Source of the DNA: Riptortus pedestris
Taxonomy: Eukaryota; Arthropoda; Insecta; Hemiptera; Alydidae
DNA length: 64,000 bases
Direction of reading: 5' to 3'
Assembly: GCA_019009955.1 (NCBI GenBank)
Contig: CM032228.1
Span: 206,573,501-206,637,500 of the forward strand
Made by a program: the position numbers and the translations under genes. Under the pieces are notes generated by a model, which worked only from the letters and a program-made list of their open reading frames with translations, had not been told where the DNA came from and did not search any database. This document shows positions 48,355 through 59,649 of this stretch, piece after piece; position 1 is the first letter of the stretch; each line of letters begins with the position of its first letter.

Positions 48355-48465
48355 TGAAGCAGATTTCCTTCAAGGGAACTCAGGAATTGAGGTAAAATGT
48401 CAACAACATTTGGTATTGCACATTGATTCTATCAATGAGGTAATGAAAATGAAGTTCGTTCGAAA

Positions 48466-48519
<54 letters not shown>
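48355..48519 (-). mobile_element. R-HINE 3' fragment, diverged, ending in (TA)n
   Basis: Minus orientation: AGCAGATTTCCTTCAAGGGAACTCAGGAATTGAGGT, then AATGAGGTAATGAAAATGAAGTTCGTTCGAAA, then (TA)n at 48469-48519. It keeps the palindrome in altered form. The boundary within the TA tract hides where the element breaks off. Confidence 0.7.
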
Positions 48520-48521
<2 letters not shown>

Positions 48522-48998
48522 TTTGGGAAGTAATACTCGTATTTCATGACTGTATGGGGAGGGTATGTTCTATAAATTTTGGTGCAGCAGGAGTAATCTG
48601 CATTTTTCTTTTTTAGCCTTCAGGAGTCCACCACTCCTACACAAGCGATTTTCATATCTTCTGCGTTATTATAAGACCGTGGAAAATTAGCTTTGCTTAT
48701 CCAATCTACGTGTGACAGACTTTCATGATGTCATTAATTTGCAGTTATTTCCTACATTTTGTATTAGTGATTTCTTATTTTTCGATTACAGCAATCTGCA
48801 TCGTGTGATGTCCTCTGCACCCATAAGTTTGACTGTGTAATGCATATATATATATAAAATGTTAGCTACATAGTATATACATGTATACATGTTGATGTAT
48901 AAATTGTAAGAAATAAACATTCTACTAATAAATTCGTTATGATTCTATTTCTAAGATTAGATGGTTGTGGGATCCAACACTATTAAAGTTCTCTTCTT
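48520..48998. other. Intergenic DNA
   Basis: No gene recognised; a short TA/ATGTATACATG-rich patch lies at 48843-48900. Confidence 0.4.
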
Positions 48999-49420
48999 CA
49001 TTATTCAGGACCTAATATCCTTTAATGTAATTCACCGCAAGACTCCCAAACTAATTTGATGGGAAACGGAATTATTTTAAGGCTAACCCCCCGGTGGCTG
49101 TAACCCAGTTAGGAGAGATAAGAAATCTGTATAAATTGATGGTCTGTTAAATTGGTCACGTGAAGCTGGCCAACTAGAGAGTTAGAACCTTCCCACGTCA
49201 TCTTAGATTTATGGCATCTCGTTGGATATACTGTTTCTACCGGCCAGCTGGAACCCCCCAAGGCCTTCCATGTCTATTTCGCACCAACTCAATCATAATC
49301 TCCTAAAAATATAACATCATCTACGAAACCCTTAGCCTGGGTCGTTTTCTCTTTAAAGTCTCTTATTTTTCTACATCCTGTCTTCCTGTTTGTCCAAACG
49401 TTTCATAGTAAAAACGAAAT
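48999..49420 (+). pseudogene. Decayed LINE reverse transcriptase fragment
   Basis: One plus-strand frame reads 'PAGTPQGLP' at about 49241-49267, close to the RT motif PAGVPQGS, preceded by a region with the expected arrangement ('RTFPRHLRF...'). Upstream, 'FNVIHRKTPKL' near 49020 recalls the AFDxVWHxGLxxKL region. Several stops and shifts intervene. It cannot be assigned to a clade. Confidence 0.5.
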
Positions 49421-50630
49421 TGAAGAAACGTAAACTAATTAAAATCACCATTCATTAGTATCTCACATATATGAATATACTTACTTGCGGTATGGTCCCT
49501 GGTTTTTCAGCCATTTGATTTATTATTGCCTAATATTAATAAGGTTTGGTCTTATTTGGTAGACTTTATGTCCTTTAAAGCAAGACAACCAATATGGTCC
49601 CGAATTGTGTTGGTTTGTTATCAGATCTTACATGATGTGTTCTTCTTCGGGGATTCAAAGAACAACGGAGATCAAGCTGTAGCAGGTTATGTGCAGAGGT
49701 CGACTGGGTTTGGAGTCAATTGGCAAATCAACTTGGGATCACAAATAACATTGAACAGGATTCCATAGATAAGAGGAAACAATAATTTTCTGTAAGCCAA
49801 CTGGCTTAATATTTAAGATTGTTTTAACCCCTTAAACGATAACTTTAGAATTATATGTCCAAAAAGAAAATAGAGTTGACAGAAAATAATCTATTTCTCA
49901 AGGAAATGAACTTTTGTATTGAATTCGTTTGTCTTTAACCTAAGTTTAGATGGAAGACCTATATAAATAAAGATAAAATAAAGGAGAACCTCAGAATTAA
50001 TGACTACCTCAAAGATTCATAAATAATGAACAGCTGTGGGGAAAATGAAAGATAGTGAATAAATGTTACCGGAATGTCTGCAATACTGTCTCCCTAATCG
50101 ATGAAAAACCTGTAGCGATTCACTTTAATCTGAACCGTTTGAATTAAGGATGTTTGATGCCAGTATTTTATCCTGCCTTTAATGTATTATTGTTGTAGAG
50201 ACCGATTCATTTAACCGTTTGAACAAGATACACAACGTAGTACTTAGAATTGTTAATGGAGCGTTTGGATGAAGCCCTTCTGACAGTATTTGTGTTGATA
50301 CCGACTTTGTATTACTAGTGTCGTATGATGTACTTTAAATTCATATGAAGTCGTTGGCTATAAATTGTACATGCTATTTGAAATAAAAATTTTTAATACC
50401 TTAAACAAAGGAATTGTTATCGTATTAACTTTCAGTACTCCGATTTCATCGGAATTATGGCATGTCTCTCTCTTAATCTATTTTTACTATTTTTGGGTTG
50501 ATGTCTATTCCTATGTACGTTCATATTAAAACTTTAGTTGCAACATATAGTTATGCAACTCACATTTTTATTGAATTCGACTAAGGAGAAGAGTTTAAAG
50601 GGCAATGGAATTAAGAAACTGCATACATCT
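49421..50630. other. AT-rich intergenic DNA
   Basis: Nothing recognised; an 80-codon frame at 49526-49768 has no known domain. Confidence 0.4.
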
Positions 50631-50975
50631 TACCCAAATCTTTCCGTTTAAGGCACAGAAGATTTCTATAAGGTTTCAAATAGGGTTTTAAAAATATTTC
50701 TAAACTTTACTAAAATACAGTTTTTAATCGAAGATACCGGTATAACAAAGAAATGAATCAATTTAAAATGAAGTACAGAAAAACATTTGGTGTAATAAAT
50801 GCTTTCTCCTATTTATTAAAGTTCGCTTTATGCTACGAATTGCGATTGGTTCTCTAAAGGTTACCGCGTTTTTCTAGACAGGATAGGACTAAGGAGTTCG
50901 TCCCTAAATAAATTTCTGTTGCCCAGGTGGAAATCGAAACCACAGCTTTAGGTTAAAGACTAACGCAGTAACTTC
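50630..50975 (-). repeat. SINE copy 6 inside a longer duplicated segment
   Basis: Minus-strand diverged SINE at about 50812-50975 (GGTTACCGCGTTTTTCTAGACAGG, GTTGCCCAGGTGGAAATCGAAACC). The adjoining 180 bases (50630-50811) also match 53690-53866 (GGCACAGAAGATTT, AATGAAGTNCAG.AAAACATTTGGT). The repeat unit is therefore larger than the SINE alone. Confidence 0.75.
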
Positions 50976-52240
50976 ATTTTTATTACATTCTGAAATCAAG
51001 CTTAGACACAGAGATAAATATAGTATTCAGGATTTTGATTTTTTTTCCTACATCTCTTAATCTTCTTAGGGTAGTCTTCCTTAATCAGAAAACTGGCTAT
51101 ATAATAATATCCCACTAAAAAGTTAAATTATCATGATAACTAACTAAAATGATTCATTCTTAAAAAATACATTTTTTTATGGGTTATATCGATTTTGAAA
51201 TAATTATTAAAACTTATTTAATATTTTAGTTATATTTAGTTGCAGGCACAGTTATACACTTCGACGTGGGTATTTATTAAGCTATTTTATTTTTAGTTTC
51301 TTCGCTTCTTTGACATTTTGTCGCTTCTTTTATCACCTTGCCCTTTCACTTTTTTATACTCTTTCTTTTTTAAAAAAACTGTATTCTTGGTTTTATGATG
51401 TTTATTTTTAGTCCTAGTAAGTTTTCATCCTGATTTAATATTTATTTTTATTTATGTTTATTTTCGTTCTGGGGTCATCGTTTGATAAACATCGTATTTT
51501 TTATAAACCTGCATAACATATATAACTAAGCACATATAAATAAATGAACTACATTTGTGGGGATATCAAAGTCCCCTACAAATTTTTTTATTATTATAAC
51601 CTCATGATTAAGTAAATTTATCATCAAGAAGAGTAAAAATGTAAATGTTTTGAGGATATGTATAGCATAGACGGGGATGCACGTTTGGAGTCCACCCAAA
51701 CCATTGCTATCAAAGAAGATATTAAAATCCTAAGCTAAGAGTAAGTTAATTTTGGAAAAATTACTAATTTGATTATTTTTAGTTAGTTTCGATTTTATTA
51801 TGTAATTTTTAAAATTTTAATTTCGAATTTATAGCACATCTCTAATTATTTTACAATATAATTTTATTTATAATTTTTCTTATCGTATGTTGGTATTAAT
51901 CTTAAAACTGCTTTATTACAATTTATTATCCCAGTGCCAGATCAATAGGCGCGGTAGCCAGCAACCTTTGGCAGCCGCCTTATTTTTGTCTCACGTAATA
52001 GCCTTTCTTTCTGCGATATAATGTCTTAATTAGTCCTTCTCAAACTGTTTAAGTTTTTACTTTTTCAAGACTTATTCAGATCGGGTTTTATTATTTATGT
52101 CTACCTTCATTTCTTTCTCTTTGGAGATTGTGCTTAATTATCCGTGCCTAATGAATAAATGAGAGGTAATACTCTTTACGCCGAGACGTGAATAGTGGGA
52201 CCACGAGACGTGCAGAAAGTGAAGTATGAGTGAGTCCTGG
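50976..52240. other. AT-rich intergenic DNA
   Basis: Nothing recognised. Confidence 0.45.
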
Positions 52241-52243
52241 AAG

Positions 52244-52254
52244 AGCGAGTGAGT

Positions 52255-52309
<55 letters not shown>
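52244..52309. repeat. (GA)n microsatellite with GTGA start
   Basis: GAGTGAGTGAGAGAGAAG, then about 24 GA units. Confidence 0.95.
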
Positions 52310-52314
<5 letters not shown>

Positions 52315-52654
52315 TTGAAAAGGCCTAAATTTCGTTGGGGTGAGCTTCCCTCATAGCGAGGTTAGCAAGACCTCCCATTGAATCTTATATTCAATTTACA
52401 AGCTCGGGTTTGAATTTAAATTGCCTTCCAGGCTTTAAGTAATGCTGCTCGACCTTTCCCATGTAAGGACTTCGTAATTCAACTTCGTCGCCGCTTTTCA
52501 TTGATAGCGCCCCGACTAGTCTTCGTAACAATCCCCATTTAATTTTTTTGATCATATCATCTATTCATAATACACTTCCAAGCTTTTGTATCACTAGTGA
52601 AGAACGAATAAATGGGTTTTACAAGTTTTCATGATTTTTTTTTTTTTTTAATTT

Positions 52655-53060
52655 TATTTATTTATGGGGCTTCGCAGATTTGCCGATGTTGCTCAAAACA
52701 AAACAAAACTAAAATGAAAACCAAACAATACAAAAAAAAAAAAAAAAATTAAACAAAACAGAAATGGAACACAAAACAGAAAAGGTAAAAAAAAAAGTTG
52801 AGGAACGCAAAACGTAAATGGAACACAAACCAGAAAAGGAACACAAAACAAAAGGATCACAAAACAGAGATAGAACACGAAAAACAGAGATGGGAAAGAA
52901 ACAGAAACGCAACACAAAACTGGAAAGCAAAAAAATAAAATAGAACACAAAAGGCGAAATTAAAAACTAAAACGTACCGGGAACTCAAAAACAGGAATGG
53001 AACTCAAAAAGAAAAATGGAACACAACAAAGAACAAAATAAACGAACAAGAGAACAAATA
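52655..53060 (+). repeat. Purine-strand repeat family, copy 2: degenerate GGAACACAAAACAGAAA tandem array
   Basis: After a head like that at 43505, about 350 bases repeat variants of GGAACACAAAACAGAAA/T with 16-24 base spacing. The plus strand has almost no T or C runs. The reverse-strand Phe/Cys/Leu-rich frames (52950-52693) are translations of this array. Confidence 0.75.
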
Positions 53061-53689
53061 AAGACGAAATTCAAACCTGGTACAAAACTGAAAATCGAAA
53101 CTATTGGCATTGGACAGTAGGGAAATCATTAATAAAATGTTTAAATATGCAATAAATAAATCGGCAACGCTTTGTTCGCCTATTTTTGTCTCAAGCAAAT
53201 GGACTTGGGAGAAATTAATCTGGCTTTGGTAGATAAACATTGGTGAAACTAGCGGAAGATGCCCTCATTACTGGTGAATCCCCCCGTACTGGTACTTTAC
53301 CTGGTTCCCGTGGTTAGTGCTTTCGAGGCGGGTGCACCATTTTCAAACTGGTCGAAAGTTGTACTGTGTGTACAACACACGAACGTGGTTCTATGCCTCT
53401 TACGACACATTTGATCTACAGTGTTTAATATACTACTTGTGATAAGCATACACACTTCTATACATGGCATATAGTTGGTGAACATTAAATCCACAAATAT
53501 GGTCTTGATACAGAAATAATGTCACCGGGTTTGGTTAACAAGTGATACAACTGGCACCGTTGTCAGTTCAGCCATTTTTGATATCGAACAGAGAAAATTA
53601 TTATTATAAAAAAAATATTCCCAGAATTTGAACCTATATCATTTCACCTGCAACTAACGAGGTGAGTTTAATGAAAATAATAAATTGCA
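53061..53689. other. Intergenic DNA
   Basis: A 65-codon minus-strand frame (53494-53297) has four cysteines but no pattern I recognise. Nothing else. Confidence 0.35.
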
Positions 53690-54076
53690 ATATCTTATCT
53701 AAATTTTTCTGTTAGAGGCACAGAAGATTTTTATGAGGCATTTTTTTATCATAAAAATGTCTGTAAACTGTACTAAATTAAACTTCTTAATTGGATATAT
53801 CGATATGAATAAATTTTAAATGAAGTCCAGCAAAACATTTGGTATAGTTAATGTGTTTGTTATATTATTTATTGACGTTCCCTTTATGCTAGTAACTTCG
53901 ACGGGTTCTCAAAAGGTAACCGCATTTTTCCAGACAGGGTAGTATTAAGGATTTTATAAAATTTATATTTTTATGAGTTCGTCCCTAAATAAATTCCTAT
54001 TGCCCAGGTGGAAATCGAAACCACAGCTTTAGGTTTAAGACTAACGCATTAACTCACGTGGCTAACCTAAGCCTCC
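53690..54076 (-). repeat. SINE copy 7 inside a longer duplicated segment
   Basis: Second copy of the 50630-50975 composite. Here the SINE head is complete (GGCTTAGGTTAGCCACGTGAGTTAATGCG at the right end). It belongs to a diverged subfamily with GTTTCGATTTCCACCTGG in place of GTTCGATTCTCGCCTGG at the B box. Confidence 0.8.
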
Positions 54077-54314
54077 GTAATAAATAATTTAATAGAAGAA
54101 AGTCAACCATGGTCGTGGTGTCTACATCAAACTTTATGAAGAATCCAATCCTCGTTCTAAATCTTTCATTAGATGCCCTTTTGGCGGTATATGCGATAAT
54201 ATTTTAGCTCTAAATAAAATAGTACAGTTTTCTCCTTGAAGAGTAAACACGAGAATCTTGACTTGATATTAACTCAGTGGACAAACTCTAACCCTATTTC
54301 TTATAAGCGTAATT

Positions 54315-54527
54315 ATTATTATTTATTAACCTCCACTTTTTGCAACTCAGGCTAATCGGGACGGGTTATCTACAAGTTACCACCCTTTTCTAGCCAGGGT
54401 GGGATTTTAGGATGTTATTTAATGAATTTCGACACTAAATACTTTCCTTTGCCCAGGCGAGAATCGAACTCGTCACTCTAGGTTTTGTGAGATAAAGGCC
54501 AACGCTTTAACTGGCATGGCTAAGCGT
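54315..54527 (-). repeat. tRNA-derived SINE copy 8
   Basis: Standard subfamily: TTAACCTCCACTTTTTGCAACTCAGGC, CCACCCTTTTCTAGCCAGGGTGGG, B-box region GCGAGAATCGAACTC, tRNA-like head cut at TTAGCCATGCC. The (ATT)n tail is at 54313-54330. It sits 240 bases from copy 7 in the same orientation. Confidence 0.88.
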
Positions 54528-55240
54528 AATTAAATACGCTTTCAGTGCATTCATTGCTTTTATTTTGGGTAATTCTCAGTCATTAAATTCATCATTAATA
54601 CTAGATTAAAATATACAACTAATCATTTATGAATTTATATCATTCCACCAGTATTCTATAACTGACCTATGCCTGCACACATTGGAGGACGTTGTAGTAT
54701 ATATGTTCTAGTCTCCTTGCGTCATTGGCGAGACAAAGTAGATCAAAGGACAAAAATAGATTGTATCACGCCTTTGAATTTGTAGATTGTTAGAGTGTGG
54801 AAGCCTTCCAGGGGGAGGGGGGGACAAAAGCTTTAAGATATTTATAAATTCATAAAACCATCATCCGAATATTATCCACTCACTGGTCCATGGTTATTGG
54901 AATCTTAACGAATCTCGACGAAAATTCCTCTCTTCCGACGATTGTAATATTCTTTTTAGAGCGACATAAAAATATAATTTTCAATCAGTTTTTATGATCG
55001 CAAGATAAAACCGAATAACTCATTTTTATTTTTACCGTAAATTTTATGCTTTTGTAACTTTAATGTTTAGATAATATGGAAGCAAATTTTAATTCATTCT
55101 ATTTTAATTATAAATATGTTGTTGTTGAAACGTATTATTTTTGTAACATTCATAGTTTTATTGACTGTTTTTATATGCATGACCAATTATGTACATTTTA
55201 AAAATTGTTTTAGATCAAATTCCTTATTTATTGTGCATTA
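54528..55240. other. AT-rich intergenic DNA
   Basis: Nothing recognised. Confidence 0.4.
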
Positions 55241-55320
55241 TTGTTTGTAGCTCTGATGATGGGAATGTAAATTTCTGAAAGCGTTTTTAAAAATAAATTG
55301 TAAGGAGCCACAAAACTGTG
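55240..55320 (+). ncRNA. Hammerhead-like motif at a Penelope-like element end
   Basis: GTAGCTCTGATGATGGG... with CTGATGA at 55253-55259, a weak four-pair stem II (GGAA/TTCT with one wobble), GAAA at 55277-55280, then AAATAAATTG. GTAGCTCTGA is shared with the 27418 copy. No Penelope coding sequence is adjacent. Core residues are intact but stem III is not evident. Confidence 0.5.
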
Positions 55321-56880
55321 TTCTGAATAACCTAAAACTTAATAACTAACAACTACTCTACAAGAGCAATCTACTTCACAAATTTATACAATTTTTAATG
55401 ATTTGTAGACAATCATGAGGCTATTTAAAGAGTTTTAAAATCCAAGATTTTGACAAATGTATCTGCAATGGACAAACAACACAAACGTTTCAACGTATAG
55501 TTTATTATTGTTCTATATTTAATCAAAACAGAAAAAAATACTAATTGTAACTATAATTTAAATAGAAGTAATTGGTGAGAACCAGGGAATATATTATTTA
55601 ATAAATATGATACAGACGCCACTAATATTATCAAAAATACCTGGATGTAGCAAAAATACATTTATTTATTGTTTATCATAAGGAATAAGTTTGATTCTAT
55701 ATATATGTCTTAAATATGTTCACAAATATAAGAAGCGCATAACAACAAAATCGGTTGAGTTTAATGTATTTCATTTTGTTTATCTTCATTATTCATTTTA
55801 CATTTTGTTTGTTTATCTACATAATTTACTTTATATGTATTTTCTTTCTTTATTTTTAACATTATACAATTAATTTTTATAATTTTTTATTATGTTGGAA
55901 TTATTATTATAATACATTTGACATATAAATGTGTATTTAAATTGCCGTTACTTCTCACAGAGGTTCTTAAAAAAAAGAAAAGAAAGAAAACCATCAAAAA
56001 TAAAGATTTCTTCCATCCTGCAAAAGTAGGAATCCATTGAAATACAAACAAAATTATTAGTAATGCTGTAATGTACGCACTAGGGCTCAATCCTTTTTCG
56101 GTGTGTCCCTCGAAGCGTATCATATAACAGAAATCAGATTTTTAAGCTTCCTAAAAATTGTTGGGAAAGCCTCATACTTTGCCAACCATCTGTGCCAAAT
56201 TCAAACTGTACGTTTTAAAACTGCTATAGGTAGATAACCGCATTATACAAACGGAACTATTCCCTATTTTACCTAACCCATTTTGTCATCTAAATGAACT
56301 GTGACGATCAAAGATGGCGATGCTTTAATTGTACTTTACTTTAAAATGTTTATGTATTTTCAAAGAGATACAAAAAAAAAATATTTGCGCAACCAATATA
56401 AAACCTAAATTTAAGGATTAATATACTTAAAACGTTTCTGATGTTAGGATTTAAGTGTATTAATTAAAACAACTTGCCAATTTCAATATTTTTATTCCGT
56501 AGTTTGTAACACGAACAATAATTCTTTCTCAGGCTTAGGGCTCATAAAACGTACTAATTTGCTGATGGAGGAGCAGCCCCGAACGAGTTTGAAGTTTCTT
56601 TTTTTCTTTTATTTTTCAAGATTCACGGGAAGCCATTGAGATGTATTAATAGAAAAAAAAATTCTTCCTGGAGCTCAGAGAATATTCATAAATTCTTCAT
56701 GAATAAACTTTTACATTAACTTTTAGCAATTTTTCTGTTTTCAACTCAACAAAAAATGAAGTACTCACTCCTACTCATGCTCTGGTATTAATGAATTGCC
56801 TTCAAGAGTTCATACCACTTGTTCTAATTGGTGCTATATCTCAATGTGTTTAGTTGTTTCTTTGATTGTTGCACATAATG
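55321..56880. other. AT-rich intergenic DNA
   Basis: No gene seen; two short frames (55691-55873 + and 56123-55890 -) follow base composition. Confidence 0.4.
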
Positions 56881-56899
56881 TTAATTGGCATTATTATCT

Positions 56900-57390
56900 T
56901 TTAATTCTTCTTCAATCTCACACAACTTTAGCGATTGGGCTCATTGCCTTGGGTTGAGAAGTATTTATTTTGACAGCATGATGTTTGTTTTGACTGTTGG
57001 ATATGATCAAATTTTGTTTGATGTTCGATCCGATAAAACACCAAACATCCATCGTGCCAAACGTGTCAATTTTATTGTTGTATTGTGTTGTTCACCGGAC
57101 TCCCCATGTTCAGAATCAGGAAACTTTGTGCCTTCTGGTGGAGGAACCATGGCAGCTTTAGGGCCATTCTCGTCTTAGCTCTTGTTGATTTCACTCATTG
57201 ATTGTGATTTCACTCATGGTTTTTTTGAGATTATTTTTTTTACGTATTATCTTGTCCTTTTTATGCAATTCTTAAGTCTTTCGGAATATTAGCTGCTGCC
57301 CTTGTGACCATTCCTGAGTTCTAAAGTGGCTGTTCCTACTGCTCAGCTGACTCCAAAATTGTAAGGGTGTCACATATGTCACGGATGGTA
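56900..57390 (-). pseudogene. Possible N-terminal remnant of a second piggyBac-like transposase
   Basis: A minus-strand frame near 57175-57010 reads 'VPPPEGTKFPDSEHGESGEQ', recalling the acidic 'LPPP...DS.DE' N-terminal region of some insect piggyBac transposases. At 57366-57384 GTGTCACATATGTCACGG resembles subterminal words of the TTAA element starting at 58068. A 97-codon plus-strand frame overlaps it. The call rests on short resemblances. Confidence 0.25.
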
Positions 57391-57392
57391 GT

Positions 57393-57614
57393 CGGATTTA
57401 ATTTGTAATAAGATTGGTTCTATACAATATTTTGATCCGAAGTATGGTAACGGAGATATTTCAAATTTTCGAAAATTCCCTACTCTAACCCCCCCCCCTC
57501 CTATTGGTCCGATTTCAGCCGTTAACGAACTTGATCTGTCTTTTTGCATAAAACGTTTAAATATCGAGTTTGGTAACGATCAAACAAAAATTGCGACCGC
57601 TAGAGCGTTAACAG

Positions 57615-57678
<64 letters not shown>

Positions 57679-57769
57679 GAACGGACCTCATTTTCGTCAT
57701 CTCCTGGGTAGGACTGATGGACATTTGAAGAAATTTTTCAAAAATCGCGTCATGAGTACGACCTCAATT
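57393..57769 (+). mobile_element. R-HINE repeat copy 8, both ends truncated
   Basis: Begins inside the family at GGATTTAATTTGTAATAAGATTGG, runs through TAACGGAGATATTTC, CCGTTAACGAACTTGATC, (TA)n at 57619-57673 and GGACATTTGAAGAAATTTTTC, and stops at GTACGACCTCAAT before the terminal hairpin. Confidence 0.88.
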
Positions 57770-58432
57770 GTCGTGAGATTAACAATAAATATTATTTTTG
57801 TATTTATATTGCTATTCTGTTGGATTATGATTATGAGTGAGCACTGTTGAACTAACTAAAGGACATCTCTGGTAAATCTCGGTTACAGCTCAGCTAAATA
57901 AATTCCAGTGTCAAACCGTAGCTTTGAACTCTCTGGTAAGCCAGAGTAGTGTCATTTCCACTCACGGCCACCTAATAAATCTAATCTGGGTCTCTTTTGG
58001 CAAATATATTTAAGACCTACATTTTAAATATATTCTTTTATAACTCCTTGCAGTTTATTTTATTTAACCTTTTAACGACAAGGCTGTGTCATATGTGACG
58101 CCTGTGCCGCAAGTTGTACACTCATGAGCTTGTAACAAACAGGACTTGCACAGGTGTGCTTAATACCCTCCTATTCAATAGTCAACTACATGTTAAGGTC
58201 ATTGCACGCTCTGTCCTCCACCATTTTTCGGAGAGTTTTTGCCGGTAGGTGTCTCATTTGACTCAGCCTTGTTGTTTTACTTCCCTTTCGTAACTTTTCT
58301 ATGGCACTGAATTCGCTCTTTACCACTGAAGATGAGATTAGAAAAATGAATTTTTAAGACAAATGGAAGAAACTGATATTAATTTATAAATAATAAAAAA
58401 AAATTGAATAGGTACCCTTCTTTGCTGTAAAT

Positions 58433-58490
58433 GCCAAAGAAGTATTTGCGGTGAACACACAGTATACTATGTGTAAGGGCGGGAAGCTTT
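58433..58490 (+). pseudogene. piggyBac-type zinc-binding tail remnant
   Basis: A short plus-strand frame with CCxC...C.EH, resembling the 'CxxC...ICxEH' variant of the piggyBac C-terminal domain, ends at a stop after 'VYYV'. The rest of the transposase is missing or unrecognisable on the left side. Confidence 0.4.
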
Positions 58491-58908
58491 TTTTAAGGCA
58501 ATAATAAGAAAGCATTAGACTGACATAAAATTAATAAAGAGATAATTTCCTCACCTTGGTTATACCTAAGTATTTACTATTCTTGTAGAATGATGAGGGT
58601 GAATAATCCAAGTCACTATTTGTGTTCTCCAAAGAATCAAGTATATATTGAATAAGTAACATATAATAAATTTTATAGTAAGGGAGCTAATTTTATACAA
58701 CTTAAACCTTAAAAGAATGCTCATTTAGGGACTAACCTTATATCTAATTGAAACAAACATTAACATTTATTGATATAGATGTTGAGAAAACAAAGGAAAT
58801 TTAACTTTATAAAATACAACTGTACAACCTAGGTAGAACACAATGGTTAGCCCTTTGTTTGTTCGTAACCTTAGCGGCAAGCCCATAATATATGTATTAT
58901 ATACATAG

Positions 58909-58955
58909 ACCGGTCGATCATTATTATGTGTATCAAATAATAATGATCGACCGGT
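58909..58955. repeat. Perfect 18-bp inverted repeat with 11-base loop
   Basis: ACCGGTCGATCATTATTA (58909-58926) is the exact reverse complement of 58938-58955. It lies inside the left arm of the TTAA element, 80 bases from the LTR insertion point. Confidence 0.93.
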
Positions 58956-59038
58956 CCGATATTATGAGTACTCATTTAATTGTTTACGGAGATAATGCTA
59001 GCATTATAATAAGAAATAGGTACCTTCGGGAAACATAT

Positions 59039-59607
59039 TGTTGCGAGAATTGAATGAGTGGGCGAATACACAGAGAGAGAGCCGCGTGAGGGGAGGAATA
59101 AAGACTAGGGGAACGAGCGAATCTAATTAGGGACCTTCCAGGAAGAACTGGAACCTTCTATGCCTAGACACTTCTACAAGCATTTAAAAGGGGCTCTCAC
59201 AGTACCCCTGAGTTCAGTGGTTGCTCGACGGTCTTCGAGGGATGTTCAGCGCGACTTAGTGCAGTGCGGTAAAGTGTTTTTATAAGAAGAACAGTGTTGT
59301 GCCGTGACTGTAAGTAACAGTTAGTGCGTGTTTAAGACAGTGCAGAGCCGCGAAGTAAAGGACAGTGCAGTGCCGTCGTTTTATGTGAAGTTCAGTGACC
59401 GCGAGTGAATTATTGGACAGTGAAATCTGAAGAACAGTGACACTATCAGTGTAATACTGAGAGTAGTAATAGTAGCCAAGAGTATTCTGCATTGAGAAAT
59501 AAATTGTGCTGTAATAAACTGTGAAACTTGTGTGTGTGTTTAATTTTGCAATCTAAAAGAACTCTTATTAACAACTTTTATTACTGGTTTTGTAATAAAA
59601 CGTAACA
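59039..59607 (+). repeat. 5' LTR (569 bp)
   Basis: TG...CA bounded. It contains a TATA-like TTTAAAAG (59183-59190) about 32 bases before a TCAGT initiator-like site (59214-59218), a polyadenylation-type AATAAA (59498), and many CAGTG/AGTGC words at 59240-59400. Compared with the 3' LTR it has about 360 extra bases between GTGGTTGC and the terminal AAACGTAACA. Confidence 0.93.
59183..59218 (+). promoter_or_regulatory. Candidate LTR core promoter (TATA-like plus initiator)
   Basis: TTTAAAAG followed at the usual distance by TTCAGTGG, matching an arthropod initiator (TCAGT). The same block is present in the 3' LTR at about 61950-61990. The position agrees with the U3/R border of an LTR. Confidence 0.55.
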
Positions 59608-59609
59608 AT

Positions 59610-59627
59610 TGGTGTCAGAAGTGGGAT
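59610..59627 (+). other. Primer-binding site of the LTR element
   Basis: TGGTGTCAGAAGTGGGAT starts two bases after the 5' LTR. TGG is the complement of a tRNA CCA end. I did not assign the tRNA. Confidence 0.75.
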
Positions 59628-59649
59628 TGCAAAATTAAAATCAATAAAA

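Noticed and set aside
52693..52950. Two Phe/Cys/Leu-rich frames that look like membrane proteins
   Set aside because: Reverse-strand translation of a degenerate purine-rich tandem array.
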